The notes under the pieces: model-generated
Database searches by the model: none
Told to the model about the DNA's origin: nothing
The model's input: only the letters and a program-made list of their open reading frames with translations
NCBI GenBank assembly: GCA_019090765.1
Contig: JAHRVJ010000184.1
Location: 1-41,033, forward strand
Direction of reading: 5' to 3'
Source of the DNA: Ilumatobacteraceae bacterium
Lineage (GTDB): Bacteria; Actinomycetota; Acidimicrobiia; Acidimicrobiales; Ilumatobacteraceae
Length of the DNA stretch: 41,033 nt
Made by a program: the position numbers and the translations under genes
Shown: positions 17,027-25,772 of the stretch, one piece after another
Numbering within the stretch: the stretch's first letter is position 1
Layout of the letters: each line of letters opens with the position of its first letter

Positions 17027-18202
17027 TCAGTGTGGTTCAATCACCAGTTCGAGACGGCTCGGACCACGCATCATCGGGTTGTCGACACGCTTGTACGTCG
17101 CTCCCGGCGCGATCCGGATCGAACTCACGCGTTGTAGTAGAGCCTCGATTGTGAGCCTCACCTCCATCCGAGCGAGCGATGCACCGACACAGAAGTGGAT
17201 CCCATGACCAAACGCGATGTGATCGTGGGTGTTGCCCCGACCTAAGCGGAAGTGATCTGGTTCTTCGAAAACGGTTTCGTCTCTGTTCGCCGAGGTAATC
17301 GAGACGGCCAGCGTCGATTCGGCCGGTATGTCCGCGCCAGCGAACTGTGCGGCATGCGGGCATCTCCGAAAGAGGAACTGGACCGGAGAGTCGAGGCGTA
17401 ACGACTCCTCGATCGCGTCGTCGATGCGTGACGGGTCGTTACGCAGATCGCCGAAGAGCCCCTCGACGGTGGCCATCGAATGTAACAGGTTGCCAATCAG
17501 GTGGGTTGTCGTCTCACTGCCGCCAACGATCACGTTCGTCACGTGGGTCACGATCTCGGTGTCAGAAAATGTCTTGCCGGAATCACCGACGTGGCGGACC
17601 ATTCGCGTAATCAAATCATCGGGCGGATCGGTGGCCCCGCGCCGAGCGATAGCCAGGTCGCGCACATAAGCGGCAAAGTCCTCGGCCGGAGTGACGGAGA
17701 AGTCGCCCGCCGGGTTGAACGCTTCGACAGCGGCGTCGGCCCAGAGACGGAATTGTGGTGCGTCCTCCTCAGGTACTCCGAGCATGTGGGCAATCACGTT
17801 GGTCGGCAGTGGCTTGCCCACGGTCTCGATGGCATCGCCGCCGCCGTGCTCCACCAGGCGGTCCACCAGCATCTCCGCCTGCTCACGAATGTACGGCTCG
17901 GCCTTTCGGAGAGACGAGCGGCCGAGCAGCGAATTGAGCAGCTTTCGGACTTCGGTATGAGCCGGCGGATCGAGTTCTCCGGCGGCAAGTTCTTCGGGGT
18001 CTCGGTCCTCGACCATTGGGGTGAATCCGGCCTGCGGAAATCGCTTGTGGTCGGTCATTGCCTCGGCTGCCTCCGGATGCCGAGTGACCAACCAGACCGT
18101 AGGCATCACTTCGACGGCGGAGGCGTCTTGTCGGAGCTGCGCGAATACGGAGTAGGGATCCTCAAGTTGAGCGGGATCGAACAGGTTGAATTCAACTGAC
18201 AC
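17027..18202 (-). CDS. cytochrome P450
   Basis: From GTG 18202 the protein has 391 residues, normal for soluble bacterial class I P450s. The I-helix motif is GGSETT (227-232), with Ser/Glu where many have Asp/Glu. ExxR is E266-S-L-R269, and the heme-ligand loop FGHGIHFCVGASLA contains Cys338. It would hydroxylate an unactivated carbon using electrons from a ferredoxin and its reductase, neither of which is encoded nearby. It is divergent from the M24 gene pair with operator-like dyad C between them. A longer start from 18265 is unsupported because the conserved N-terminus (FNLFDPAQLEDPYSVF) begins right after the chosen start. Confidence 0.93.
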   Translation of the reverse strand: MSVEFNLFDPAQLEDPYSVFAQLRQDASAVEVMPTVWLVTRHPEAAEAMTDHKRFPQAGFTPMVEDRDPEELAAGELDPPAHTEVRKLLNSLLGRSSLRKAEPYIREQAEMLVDRLVEHGGGDAIETVGKPLPTNVIAHMLGVPEEDAPQFRLWADAAVEAFNPAGDFSVTPAEDFAAYVRDLAIARRGATDPPDDLITRMVRHVGDSGKTFSDTEIVTHVTNVIVGGSETTTHLIGNLLHSMATVEGLFGDLRNDPSRIDDAIEESLRLDSPVQFLFRRCPHAAQFAGADIPAESTLAVSITSANRDETVFEEPDHFRLGRGNTHDHIAFGHGIHFCVGASLARMEVRLTIEALLQRVSSIRIAPGATYKRVDNPMMRGPSRLELVIEPH

Positions 18203-18306
18203 TTGGTGACTCCATTGCGGACAACCCCATCTCCGATCTGCCCGTCTTGATGACGAGCCAGACAATTAAGACCACACACAACTCGTGTACCGTCAGTCGC
18301 CTCGAT

Positions 18307-18330
18307 GATACACTGCGCCCACTTTGTAAA
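18307..18330. promoter_or_regulatory. operator-like dyad C (GATACA-N12-TGTAAA)
   Basis: GATACA at 18307-18312 and TGTAAA at 18325-18330 keep the 12-base spacing of the other sites. The left half matches 4 of 6 bases. The right half also lies inside a short palindrome, CACTTT-GT-AAAGTG (18320-18333). The site sits centrally in the 194-base gap between the divergent P450 and M24 genes. It is the weakest of the six on the left side. Confidence 0.55.
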
Positions 18331-18396
18331 GTGCGTCGTGCCGGTCACCTGGCCGAAACTGGGGCATACGCGCTGATTCAAGGGTGGGGGGACCAA

Positions 18397-19605
18397 ATGA
18401 CCGATATTGATACCGCAATCGATACAAGGGCCATGCAGGCCGAGCGTGGTTCTCGGCTCCGAACGACAATGGACTCGCTCGACCTGGATGCGGTGCTGCT
18501 CAGATACGGACCGAACGTCGACTACGCCTCCGGCCTGCCCACTCCGATCGCCGATTCCAGCCATATCGCGTCCGACCCGTCAGCAGTGCTGGTGATCGCC
18601 TCAGATCCCGTTCCCCATGTCTTCAGCGACTCAGGCGCGATCCCCATCGATATCGACTCGGACCATTCACATCCTCCGCTGGATATCGCTGGCGACGATG
18701 CCGCCGACCGACTCTGGGACGCGATTCGAAGCTGTCTAGGTGACGCTCGGATCTCACTGGGTGTCGACGAACTCACCGCTGCGTTGGCGTGCAACCTCGG
18801 CGGACTCCAGCGTCATACGGATCTGACGGGCGCCGCCACGGTCATGGCAATAGCTCGGTCGTGCAAGAACAGCCACGAAGTGGCGTGCATCGAGAAAGCC
18901 GAGACGATCAACGAACAGGCCGCCGCCGACATCCGAGACCTCCTGATTCCAGGCGCACGACACAATCACGTTGCCGCCGAGTTTGTCTCTAGGGCCCGCG
19001 CCCTTGGAGCAGACGGCAACGTAATCGACCCGATCTTTCATCCCGTGAGGCCGAGGTTGAACGAAGGGCCGTTCACACCTAATGGTGAACCGGCCTTTCC
19101 GCTCCCTGGGTCGGATTACCTCCTGGCCGACGGTGATGTGTGCTGGGTGGACACCGGAATTCTGGTGCACGGATACGCGTCCGACTTCGGCCGCACCTGG
19201 ATCGTGTCAGATGATCCCCAACCGACGGCTGACCAGCACGCCCAGTTCGAACAGTGGCGGGGAGTCGTCGAACGGGTGCTCGAAAAGGTCGGTCCCGGCA
19301 CGACGGGCGCCGAGTTGATGGAAGCAGCTGGGCACGTGCACGGTCGCCGCCCTGTTCTGAACCACTTCTACCTGATCCACGGGATCGGGCTGGAAAGTGC
19401 CGAGATGCCACTCATCGGCACCGATCTTGGGCCGGAGATGGACTCGATGATGATCCTAGAACCCGGCATGGTGTTGGTGCTGGAGCCAGTCATCTGGTCC
19501 GATGGCAGCGGGGGGTACCGCTCCGAAGACATCGTCTTGGTGACCGAAGATGGATATCGGAAACTGAGTGGCGACGACTACTGGCCCTTCCGGAGCGCCT
19601 CATGA
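18397..19605 (+). CDS. M24-family metallopeptidase-fold protein, metal site intact
   Basis: From ATG 18397 (GGTGGGGGGA upstream) the protein has 402 residues. An N-terminal creatinase-like domain covers about 20-150 and a pita-bread domain follows. All five dinuclear-metal ligands are visible: Asp252 (WVDTG), Asp263 (ASDFGR), His328 (IHGIGLES), Glu363 (VLEPV) and Glu377 (YRSEDIVLV). Family members are X-Pro aminopeptidases, prolidases, creatinases and the DMSP lyase DddP, so a non-peptide C-N or C-S substrate is possible. It overlaps the next gene by four bases (ATGA), and that gene encodes a second, degenerate M24 protein. A heteromer is likely. An earlier in-frame start at 18247 would place dyad C inside the gene. 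Confidence 0.88.
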   Translation: MTDIDTAIDTRAMQAERGSRLRTTMDSLDLDAVLLRYGPNVDYASGLPTPIADSSHIASDPSAVLVIASDPVPHVFSDSGAIPIDIDSDHSHPPLDIAGDDAADRLWDAIRSCLGDARISLGVDELTAALACNLGGLQRHTDLTGAATVMAIARSCKNSHEVACIEKAETINEQAAADIRDLLIPGARHNHVAAEFVSRARALGADGNVIDPIFHPVRPRLNEGPFTPNGEPAFPLPGSDYLLADGDVCWVDTGILVHGYASDFGRTWIVSDDPQPTADQHAQFEQWRGVVERVLEKVGPGTTGAELMEAAGHVHGRRPVLNHFYLIHGIGLESAEMPLIGTDLGPEMDSMMILEPGMVLVLEPVIWSDGSGGYRSEDIVLVTEDGYRKLSGDDYWPFRSAS

Positions 19606-20735
19606 TCAGGCCGGGACCCGAGCAGCTCTCGTCTGCAGCAGTGGACGATGGCACCCCCATCGATTTCAACGAACTCCGTTCGGCTCGGATGCGGAAGGTG
19701 CAATCGGTAATGAGCGATCTGCGAATCGGTCTGCTGCTGCTCGGTGGGGAAGCGAACATCCGCTACGCGGTCGGCGGCCGTCGCCTCTGGACGGCTGGGG
19801 AAAGGCCCTGGGCTCCGACCTGCATCATCTCGGCCTCCGGTGAGGTCCGTTTGATGAGCCAATATGACACTGGGGTACCCCCCGAAGTCTCGCAGGAGAA
19901 TCTCTTCTGTTTGACCTGGAACCCCGCCAACTTCGGTGCGCAGATCGCTGCGGCCGCGAGTGGCGGCATCGAACGTATCGGTCTCGACGGCGCGAGCATG
20001 ACAATGATGGATGTGCTCGATGTAGCAGTACCCGGCGCGACCCTCGTTGATGCCTCGGGCGCCCTCCTGGATGCTCGCTCGTCCAAGCTTCCAGCCGAAG
20101 TCACGCTGCTCGAACTCGCCACTCAACTTGCTGGCGAAGCCTTGCTCGCTGCCAGCCGAACGATCACACCTGGCATAACCATTTCAGAGCTGAGGGGACG
20201 ATTGGAAGCTGCGATCCGTTCGAGATCTGTTTGCGTCCCGGCCGATTCCGACCGACTTGCGCTGCCAGTCCGCAGCGTGTCAGATTTGGTCTCATCGGGT
20301 GACGCAATCGTTATGCGATCCGCCCTGCTGCACGCGGGATACGAGGGAGCCGTCACTCGCACGGCAGTCTGTGGGGCTCCGACTCCCGACCACCGGGCCG
20401 CTGAGCGGGCCTGGCAGCAAGCATGGGAGGCCCTACTGCCGGTCTTTTCGCCCGACCTCGACGGCGCCGGGCTCCACGATGCTCTCGCTGCGATCCCTGC
20501 CGTCGATCTTCGGAAGTCGACGGCCCGCGCGATCGGACTCGGTGTAGAACGAAAGATCGGCGGATCGTTGCATCCCCACGATCCGTTACGGGAAGGTTCC
20601 GTCGTCATGCTCGAATTGACAACTTGCCACGCCGACGCCGAGGTCACCGCTGGCTGCCCAGTCATCGTCGGGCCGAAGGGCGGCGTGACCATGACAACTC
20701 TCCATCCCGCGCCGATCGTTGTCTGCGGCTCGTGA
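19602..20735 (+). CDS. degenerate M24-family protein, probable non-catalytic partner
   Basis: The 377-residue protein starts at an ATG overlapping the stop of the first M24 gene. It keeps the general creatinase/prolidase layout (NIRYAVGGRRLW in the N-domain, ITPGITISELRGRLE, GDAIVMRSALLHAGYEGAVTRT, AIGLGVE, VVMLELTTC). Aligned with its neighbour, the metal ligands are mostly gone: Asp252 corresponds to Arg239, Asp263 to Ala250, His328 to Ile311, and the last Glu to a residue in VTAGCPVIV. Only Glu338 remains. It therefore should not bind two metals. It may be a structural or substrate-binding subunit of the active M24 protein. Larger upstream in-frame starts fall inside the first gene. Confidence 0.82.
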   Translation: MIRPGPEQLSSAAVDDGTPIDFNELRSARMRKVQSVMSDLRIGLLLLGGEANIRYAVGGRRLWTAGERPWAPTCIISASGEVRLMSQYDTGVPPEVSQENLFCLTWNPANFGAQIAAAASGGIERIGLDGASMTMMDVLDVAVPGATLVDASGALLDARSSKLPAEVTLLELATQLAGEALLAASRTITPGITISELRGRLEAAIRSRSVCVPADSDRLALPVRSVSDLVSSGDAIVMRSALLHAGYEGAVTRTAVCGAPTPDHRAAERAWQQAWEALLPVFSPDLDGAGLHDALAAIPAVDLRKSTARAIGLGVERKIGGSLHPHDPLREGSVVMLELTTCHADAEVTAGCPVIVGPKGGVTMTTLHPAPIVVCGS

Positions 20736-20825
20736 ATTCGCCTGCCGAAGACCACAACTTGAGGGATCCGATGATCTCACCTCGTCACCAATCCACCATC
20801 AGCCAACCGACATTGCGAGCTTGAC

Positions 20826-22223
20826 ATGACCGACTGGAACCTTTCCACACTCCTTCTCGATCACCCCGCCGAAGACGGCAGCGATCTGCTCCACGGGTCG
20901 AACCGGACATGGACAGCAGGTGAGGCACGTACCGAGGCCCGTGATCTTGCCGGACAACTGCGTGGGGCTGGCGTCGAGCTTGGTGAAGCGGTCGCCGTGC
21001 ACCTTCCTAACGGGCCCGAGGTTGTCATCGCAATGACTGCTATCTGGCTTGTCGGTGCCGTCTTCGTGCCGGTCAACAACCGCCTCCCCGATCCCGAGGT
21101 GGAGCGGATCCTCGCCGACACCGACCCGTCAGTGGTCATCGGCGTCAACGGTTTAGTCGAACGACCTGGCGAACACACGCGCTACGACCCGGGGGTAGCG
21201 CTCGTGCTGTGGACCTCAGGAACAAGCGGCAATCCCAAACCGGTGCTCCACACCCACGCCGCCTACGTGGAGTTGCTCGACCGGGTGCTCGGCCCGCTAC
21301 AGGGTGGCTCCGCCAAGGCGGCGAGGAAACCAGCGGCCAACCTCATTCCTGTCTCGATGGCACTCAATGCCGGTGTCTACAACGCCATGTTCGGGATGCG
21401 GGCGGGGGCCCCACTGGTGATCATGGACCGCTTCTCGGCTCAGGGCTTTATCGAGCTCGTCCAGCGGCACGCGATCCGCTCCAGCGTGCTTCCCCCGGCG
21501 GCAATGAATGAGTTGCTCGACCAGGAGATTGATGATCTCAGCCCGCTGCGGTACATCCGATCGATCACCGCTCCTCTCACCCCGGTATTGGCGCGACGCT
21601 TCACCGAACGATTCGGTGTGATTGTCCTTAATGGATACGGGCAGTCGGAGATCGGCGAGGTGATCGGGTGGACTGCGGCAGATGCGAAGTCCCACCCTGA
21701 CAAGATCGGTGCCGTCGGACGCCCTCACCCCGGCGTTGACATTCGCATCGACGCACCCGACGACAACGGCGTTGGCGAACTGCTGGTCAATCCTCCCAGC
21801 CGGGCAACCGGCTATGCCAGCGACGACGACCTCGCTGACCGTTTGACGGCCGATGGGTTCGTCCGCACCGGCGATCTTGCACGCGTCGACAACGAGGGCT
21901 TCGTCTGGATAGAGGGTCGACTTGGAGATGTCATCAATCGCGGAGGCAATAAGGTTTTCCCGGCTCATGTCGAAGAGGCCCTCATGGCCGTCGACGGTGT
22001 CGTCGACGCGGCGGTCGTCGCTGGCCCCGACGAAAGGCTCGGCGAGATACCGATTGCCTTTGTCGTGACCGATCGCGATGTCAGCGACGATGAGCTCGAA
22101 ACAACTTGCCGTACCCATCTGGCTCCATACAAAGTGCCGGACTCCTATCAACATGTGGAAAGTCTTCCACGCAATGAAATCGGCAAGATCCTGCGTCGCG
22201 ACCTCATCGCCCGACTCGAGTAA
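20826..22223 (+). CDS. acyl-CoA synthetase (AMP-forming), short type
   Basis: The 465-residue ANL ligase has TSGTSGNPK (130-138), NGYGQSEIGEVIGW, RTGDLARVDNEGFVWIEGRLGD, the A8 NRGGNKVFPAHVEEAL, and the catalytic Lys454 in EIGKILRRDL. The segment before the phosphate loop is shorter than usual, giving the low total length. It activates an acid to CoA, substrate unknown. It opens a plus-strand run that continues with a second ligase after 89 bases. The 90-base gap upstream, after the M24 pair, contains no dyad of the TTTACA type. Confidence 0.9.
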   Translation: MTDWNLSTLLLDHPAEDGSDLLHGSNRTWTAGEARTEARDLAGQLRGAGVELGEAVAVHLPNGPEVVIAMTAIWLVGAVFVPVNNRLPDPEVERILADTDPSVVIGVNGLVERPGEHTRYDPGVALVLWTSGTSGNPKPVLHTHAAYVELLDRVLGPLQGGSAKAARKPAANLIPVSMALNAGVYNAMFGMRAGAPLVIMDRFSAQGFIELVQRHAIRSSVLPPAAMNELLDQEIDDLSPLRYIRSITAPLTPVLARRFTERFGVIVLNGYGQSEIGEVIGWTAADAKSHPDKIGAVGRPHPGVDIRIDAPDDNGVGELLVNPPSRATGYASDDDLADRLTADGFVRTGDLARVDNEGFVWIEGRLGDVINRGGNKVFPAHVEEALMAVDGVVDAAVVAGPDERLGEIPIAFVVTDRDVSDDELETTCRTHLAPYKVPDSYQHVESLPRNEIGKILRRDLIARLE

Positions 22224-22312
22224 CGGGCGTCAGATGGTTCACGTGGCCACACGACCACAACAGCAATCACATCACATCACAACAAAACACACCACGAAGT
22301 GAAAGGACCGAA

Positions 22313-23899
22313 GTGACCGATGCAGCATGGGTGACCATTCCTGAATTGATCGATGACGCGGCGTCGCGTTTTCCCGAAGTAGAAGCGATGGTTGACGGCG
22401 ACGTCCGCTGGACCTTCCCGGAGCTACGCGACGAGGTCAACATTGCAGCTAAGGCCCTCATCGCTAGTGGCGTCAACAAAGGCGACAAAATTGGCGTATG
22501 GGCACCGAATATCTTTGAGTGGGCCGTGGCAGCACTGGGTGTGTACGTCGCGGGCGGTGTTGTTGTCCCAATCAATACGCGCTTCGTCGGCCGTGAGGCC
22601 GCTTACGTGCTCGAACAATCAGAAGCCAAGATCCTGTTCACGGTGACCGATTTCCTGAACTCTGACTACGTCACGATGCTTGACGATGCCGGTCGGCCAG
22701 CCGGGCTGGAGGAGATCATCGTTCTTCGTGGCGCCGTCCCCGATACCGCGACATCTTTCACCGACTTCTTGGCCCGTTCAACACAGGTCACCGATGACCA
22801 ACGTGCCGCGAGGGCCGCGACCGTGACCGGCGACGACCTCTGCCACATCCTGTTCACCTCGGGGACGACCGGCAAGCCGAAGGGCGCGATGCTGATCCAT
22901 TCCGTCATCTGCCGGGCATACCTCGGATGGTGCGACGTGGTCGGTCTAGCTGAAGGCGATCGCTACCTAATCGTCAACCCGTTCTTTCACTCCTTCGGAC
23001 TCAACGCGGGAATCCTCGCCTGTCTGATGAAGGGCGCGACGATGGTCCCTCACCCCGTGTTCGATGTGCCCTCGGTGATGAAACGAATCCCCGAGGAACG
23101 CATCTCGATGTTCCCCGGCCCACCAGCGATTTACCAGACGATCCTCAACTCCCCGGATCTCGATCAGTTCGACATGTCCTCGCTGCGGCTGGCCGTCACC
23201 GGTGCTGCCCCGGTCCCAGTCGAACTCATCGAGCAGATGCGGACCGAACTGCACTTCGAGACGATCATCACGGGTTACGGACTCACGGAGTCGTCAGGAA
23301 TCGCGACAATGTGCAGTGAAGGGGATGATCCCGAAACGATCTCGTCGACATCAGGACGGGCGATCGACGATGTCGAGGTGCAAGTGGTGGACCCGGAGGG
23401 CAATGAGGTTGCAAGGGGTGCACCTGGCGAAGTTGTCATTCGCGGCTACAACCTGATGAAGGGCTACCTCAATGACAAGGCCAAGACGGCCAAAGCCATC
23501 GATGCCGACGGGTGGCTCCACACGGGCGATATCGGGGTGATGGACGATCGCGGGTACATCGACATCACCGACCGCTTGACTGACATGTTCATCAACGGCG
23601 GCTTCAACGCCTACCCGGCCGAGATCGAGGCCGTGATGCTCACCCATCCGGCTATCGGCCAAGTGTCAGTTGTCGGCGTTCCGGATCAGCGCCTCGGAGA
23701 GGTCGGCTACGCATTCGTCGTGACCGCTCCCGAGTCAGACCCGTCCTCCGACGAAGTCATCGGGTGGTGCCGTGAGCAGATGGCCAACTACAAGGTGCCG
23801 CGTCACGTCGAGTTCGTCGAGGCTCTTCCGCTCAACGCCAGTGGCAAGGTACTCAAGTACACGCTCCGCGACGAGGCGAAGACGAAGGTGGCCGAGTAG
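22313..23899 (+). CDS. acyl-CoA synthetase, FadD3-like
   Basis: The 528-residue ligase starts at a GTG with AAAGGA upstream. It shows TSGTTGKPK (182-190), GYGLTESSGIATM, HTGDIGVMDDRGYIDITDRLTDMFINGGFNAYPAEIEAVM and the catalytic Lys512 in ASGKVLKYTL. The stretches RYLIVNPFFHSFG, AGILACLMKGAT and FPGPPAIYQT closely resemble what I recall of mycobacterial FadD3. FadD3 activates the steroid C/D-ring propionate HIP. That comparison is from memory and not an alignment. The stop overlaps the GTG of the MaoC gene downstream by one base. Confidence 0.88.
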   Translation: MTDAAWVTIPELIDDAASRFPEVEAMVDGDVRWTFPELRDEVNIAAKALIASGVNKGDKIGVWAPNIFEWAVAALGVYVAGGVVVPINTRFVGREAAYVLEQSEAKILFTVTDFLNSDYVTMLDDAGRPAGLEEIIVLRGAVPDTATSFTDFLARSTQVTDDQRAARAATVTGDDLCHILFTSGTTGKPKGAMLIHSVICRAYLGWCDVVGLAEGDRYLIVNPFFHSFGLNAGILACLMKGATMVPHPVFDVPSVMKRIPEERISMFPGPPAIYQTILNSPDLDQFDMSSLRLAVTGAAPVPVELIEQMRTELHFETIITGYGLTESSGIATMCSEGDDPETISSTSGRAIDDVEVQVVDPEGNEVARGAPGEVVIRGYNLMKGYLNDKAKTAKAIDADGWLHTGDIGVMDDRGYIDITDRLTDMFINGGFNAYPAEIEAVMLTHPAIGQVSVVGVPDQRLGEVGYAFVVTAPESDPSSDEVIGWCREQMANYKVPRHVEFVEALPLNASGKVLKYTLRDEAKTKVAE

Positions 23900-24411
23900 T
23901 GGATGCATCCGGATTTGGCCTTGCGGTCGGTACGTACGAGGAGGCGCGGGCGATGATTGGCGCGGTCAGTGGCCCTCACTCTGCACAAATTGACGTGTCG
24001 GCTGCCTTGATCAAACTGTTCTGCGCTGCCGTGCAAGATCCCAATCCCCGGTATTGGGACGACGATGTCGAGGGTGGCATCGTGGCGCCTCCGGCGATGC
24101 TGATGACATGGCTGATGCCACTGGAGTGGACGCCGACGGGCCAACGATCGGAGAATCTTCTAGCAGCACAAGTCCCGTTGCCCGGAGAGATTCTGATCAA
24201 TGTCTCCAACGAAGCCGAGTTCTATACCGATGCACGTCCCGGTGACAAACTGTACGTGACGGAGCGTCTCGTCGAAGTGTCGCCGAAGAAGACCACGAGC
24301 GTCGGTAGTGGTCACTTCATCACCACATGCTCGAATTACTACAACCAGCGCGATGAACTGATCGGCGAGATCACCAACGTGATGTTCAGATTCGGAGCAC
24401 CGGAGGCATGA
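23899..24411 (+). CDS. MaoC-like hot-dog dehydratase, subunit 1
   Basis: The 170-residue protein has the FAS1-like/MaoC N-terminal hot-dog pattern: AALIKLFCAAVQDPNPRYWDDD (the helix that caps the CoA site), GGIVAPPAMLMTWLMP, and a strand series FYTDARPGDKLYVTERLVEVSPKKT. Its GTG start overlaps the previous stop by one base. Its own stop overlaps the next gene, a second hot-dog protein, by four bases. Adjacent small MaoC genes of this kind form heteromeric enoyl-CoA hydratases, such as ChsH1-ChsH2 of cholesterol side-chain breakdown, for bulky substrates. That role here is inference. Confidence 0.85.
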   Translation: MDASGFGLAVGTYEEARAMIGAVSGPHSAQIDVSAALIKLFCAAVQDPNPRYWDDDVEGGIVAPPAMLMTWLMPLEWTPTGQRSENLLAAQVPLPGEILINVSNEAEFYTDARPGDKLYVTERLVEVSPKKTTSVGSGHFITTCSNYYNQRDELIGEITNVMFRFGAPEA

Positions 24412-24836
24412 TGGACCACACCGTTCAAGTGGGCGACGAACTTGCGGAGGTGTCGGATCTGATCACCCGGCGACGGGTCGTGATGAACCCCGGTGTCACC
24501 CTCGACTATTACCCGGGCCATTGGGATCCCGAAACAGCGAAGGCTCAGGGCCAACGCGACATCTTCATCAACACGATGCACTTCATGGGTTTCGTCGACC
24601 GCGTCGCGTTGGAATGGGCCGGATGGAGTAGCCGGTTGTTGCGGCGGAAGATCAAGATGCAGTACTCCATCTGCGCTGGTGACACGATGGTTGCTTCCGG
24701 TTCAGTGCGCGAGGTCGAAGTCGTGGACGGCGCAACTCGCGTCCACATTGACCTCTGGATCCGGAATCAGGACGACGTGCCATGCTGCCTTGCCGACATC
24801 ACGATCGAACTCGGTGCCGTAAGCAGCGACGCCTGA
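24408..24836 (+). CDS. MaoC-like hot-dog dehydratase, subunit 2
   Basis: The 142-residue protein matches the second hot-dog half of a double-domain MaoC hydratase: YYPGHWDPETAKAQGQRDIFINTMHFMGFVDRVALEWAG, then strands KIKMQYSICAGDTMVASGSVREVEV and THVHIDLWI-like segments. The His in NTMHFMG is a likely equivalent of a conserved family residue. It is coupled to subunit 1 by an ATGA overlap, so the pair is presumably made in equal amounts. The 66-base gap after it contains dyad D. Confidence 0.82.
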   Translation: MMDHTVQVGDELAEVSDLITRRRVVMNPGVTLDYYPGHWDPETAKAQGQRDIFINTMHFMGFVDRVALEWAGWSSRLLRRKIKMQYSICAGDTMVASGSVREVEVVDGATRVHIDLWIRNQDDVPCCLADITIELGAVSSDA

Positions 24837-24885
24837 GTTTCGCCGACACAATCTCCGTTCGATCCTCTGTATCGGACCCACCGAC

Positions 24886-24909
24886 TTTACAATGACCCAC
24901 TTGTGTCAA
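24886..24909. promoter_or_regulatory. operator-like dyad D (TTTACA-N12-TGTCAA)
   Basis: TTTACA at 24886-24891 and TGTCAA at 24904-24909 keep the 12-base spacing. The flanks CGACTTTACA and TGTCAACTAGG resemble site E (TAGTTTACA, TGTAAACTAGG). It lies between the MaoC pair and the crotonase gene, so that gene and those after it may have a separate regulated promoter inside the long run. It overlaps the earliest possible start of the crotonase gene. Confidence 0.6.
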
Positions 24910-24923
24910 CTAGGGTGTCGGGC

Positions 24924-25748
24924 GTGGAGGAACAGGGGGTACCCAACGACGCTGTGCTCGTTCACGACGTCGACGCTGTCCGTGTGATCGTCATGCATCG
25001 ACCCGACAGCCTCAATGGGCTGAGTACGGAGCTCATCGTCGGGATCGAAACCGCACTCGAAGCCGCCGCTGACGACAATGACGTCGGCGCTGTCGTTCTC
25101 GCTGGCAGTGGAGTCTGTTTCAGCTCCGGTGCTGACTTGGGCCTCGTACGCGATGGGCATGGCAAGTCGCTCGAGCAACTGTGGTCGGAAAACCTGGATG
25201 CCCCACCATCGGGTGATCTCGCCAAACTTGGCGCCAACCGCCTCGCTTTGGCACTTCACGATTTTTCCAAGCCGCTGATCGCAGCCATCGGTGGTGCTGC
25301 TGCAGGCGGCGGAATGGGCCTGGCACTGCTTTGCGACATTCGGCTCGCATCGCCGGACGCCTTCTTCATGACCGTCTTTGCTCGGCTCGGTGTGGCCGCC
25401 GACATGGGCGTCAGCTACACGCTTCCACGCATTGTCGGCCCGAGCATGGCAGCTGAGCTGCTGTTCACGGCGCGGTCCGTCAAGATCGACGAGGCGAAGG
25501 AGATCGGGCTTGTCGACTACGTCGTCTCCGCCGACACGGACCTCCTCGAGGCCGCCGTTGACCTCGGCAAGCGGATCGCCCGGAATCCGGTCGCTGGATT
25601 AGCGGTCATCAAGCAGGCGCTCCGGAACTCGCCGACCGCAACGCTTCGTGAACAGCTCGAACTGGAATGGTCACAGCAGTGTGCGGCCTTCGACGACGAC
25701 GAGACACGCGCCCGAATCGAAGCTGTAATAGCAGGCCTGGAATCATGA
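24924..25748 (+). CDS. enoyl-CoA hydratase/isomerase family protein
   Basis: The crotonase fold is shown by VIVMHRPDSLNGLST, GSGVCFSSGADLGLV (first oxyanion hole), AAIGGAAAGGGMGLALLCDIRLAS, and GVAADMGVSYTLPRIVGPSMAAELLFTAR. Asp replaces the second catalytic Glu (AADMG), as in many isomerase or hydrolase members. Several GTG codons could start it: 24903, 24915 and 24924. I chose 24924 because AGGGTG lies seven bases upstream and the earliest GTG lies inside dyad D. Length is then 274 residues. It is followed after about 24 bases by an ACAD pair. Confidence 0.83.
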   Translation: MEEQGVPNDAVLVHDVDAVRVIVMHRPDSLNGLSTELIVGIETALEAAADDNDVGAVVLAGSGVCFSSGADLGLVRDGHGKSLEQLWSENLDAPPSGDLAKLGANRLALALHDFSKPLIAAIGGAAAGGGMGLALLCDIRLASPDAFFMTVFARLGVAADMGVSYTLPRIVGPSMAAELLFTARSVKIDEAKEIGLVDYVVSADTDLLEAAVDLGKRIARNPVAGLAVIKQALRNSPTATLREQLELEWSQQCAAFDDDETRARIEAVIAGLES

Positions 25749-25772
25749 TCAACGTCCCCGAGAGGAGCCCGA

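Noticed and set aside
16990..17035. bidirectional terminator between ACAD and P450 genes
   Set aside because: CACTG-C-GATCC can pair with GGATCAGTG only with a bulge and a long loop, and the right arm lies in the P450 stop region. Too weak to list.
19254..19601. upstream extension of the second M24 gene
   Set aside because: It would overlap more than 340 bases of the first M24 gene, and its translation is Arg-rich. The ATG at 19602 gives a standard ATGA overlap.
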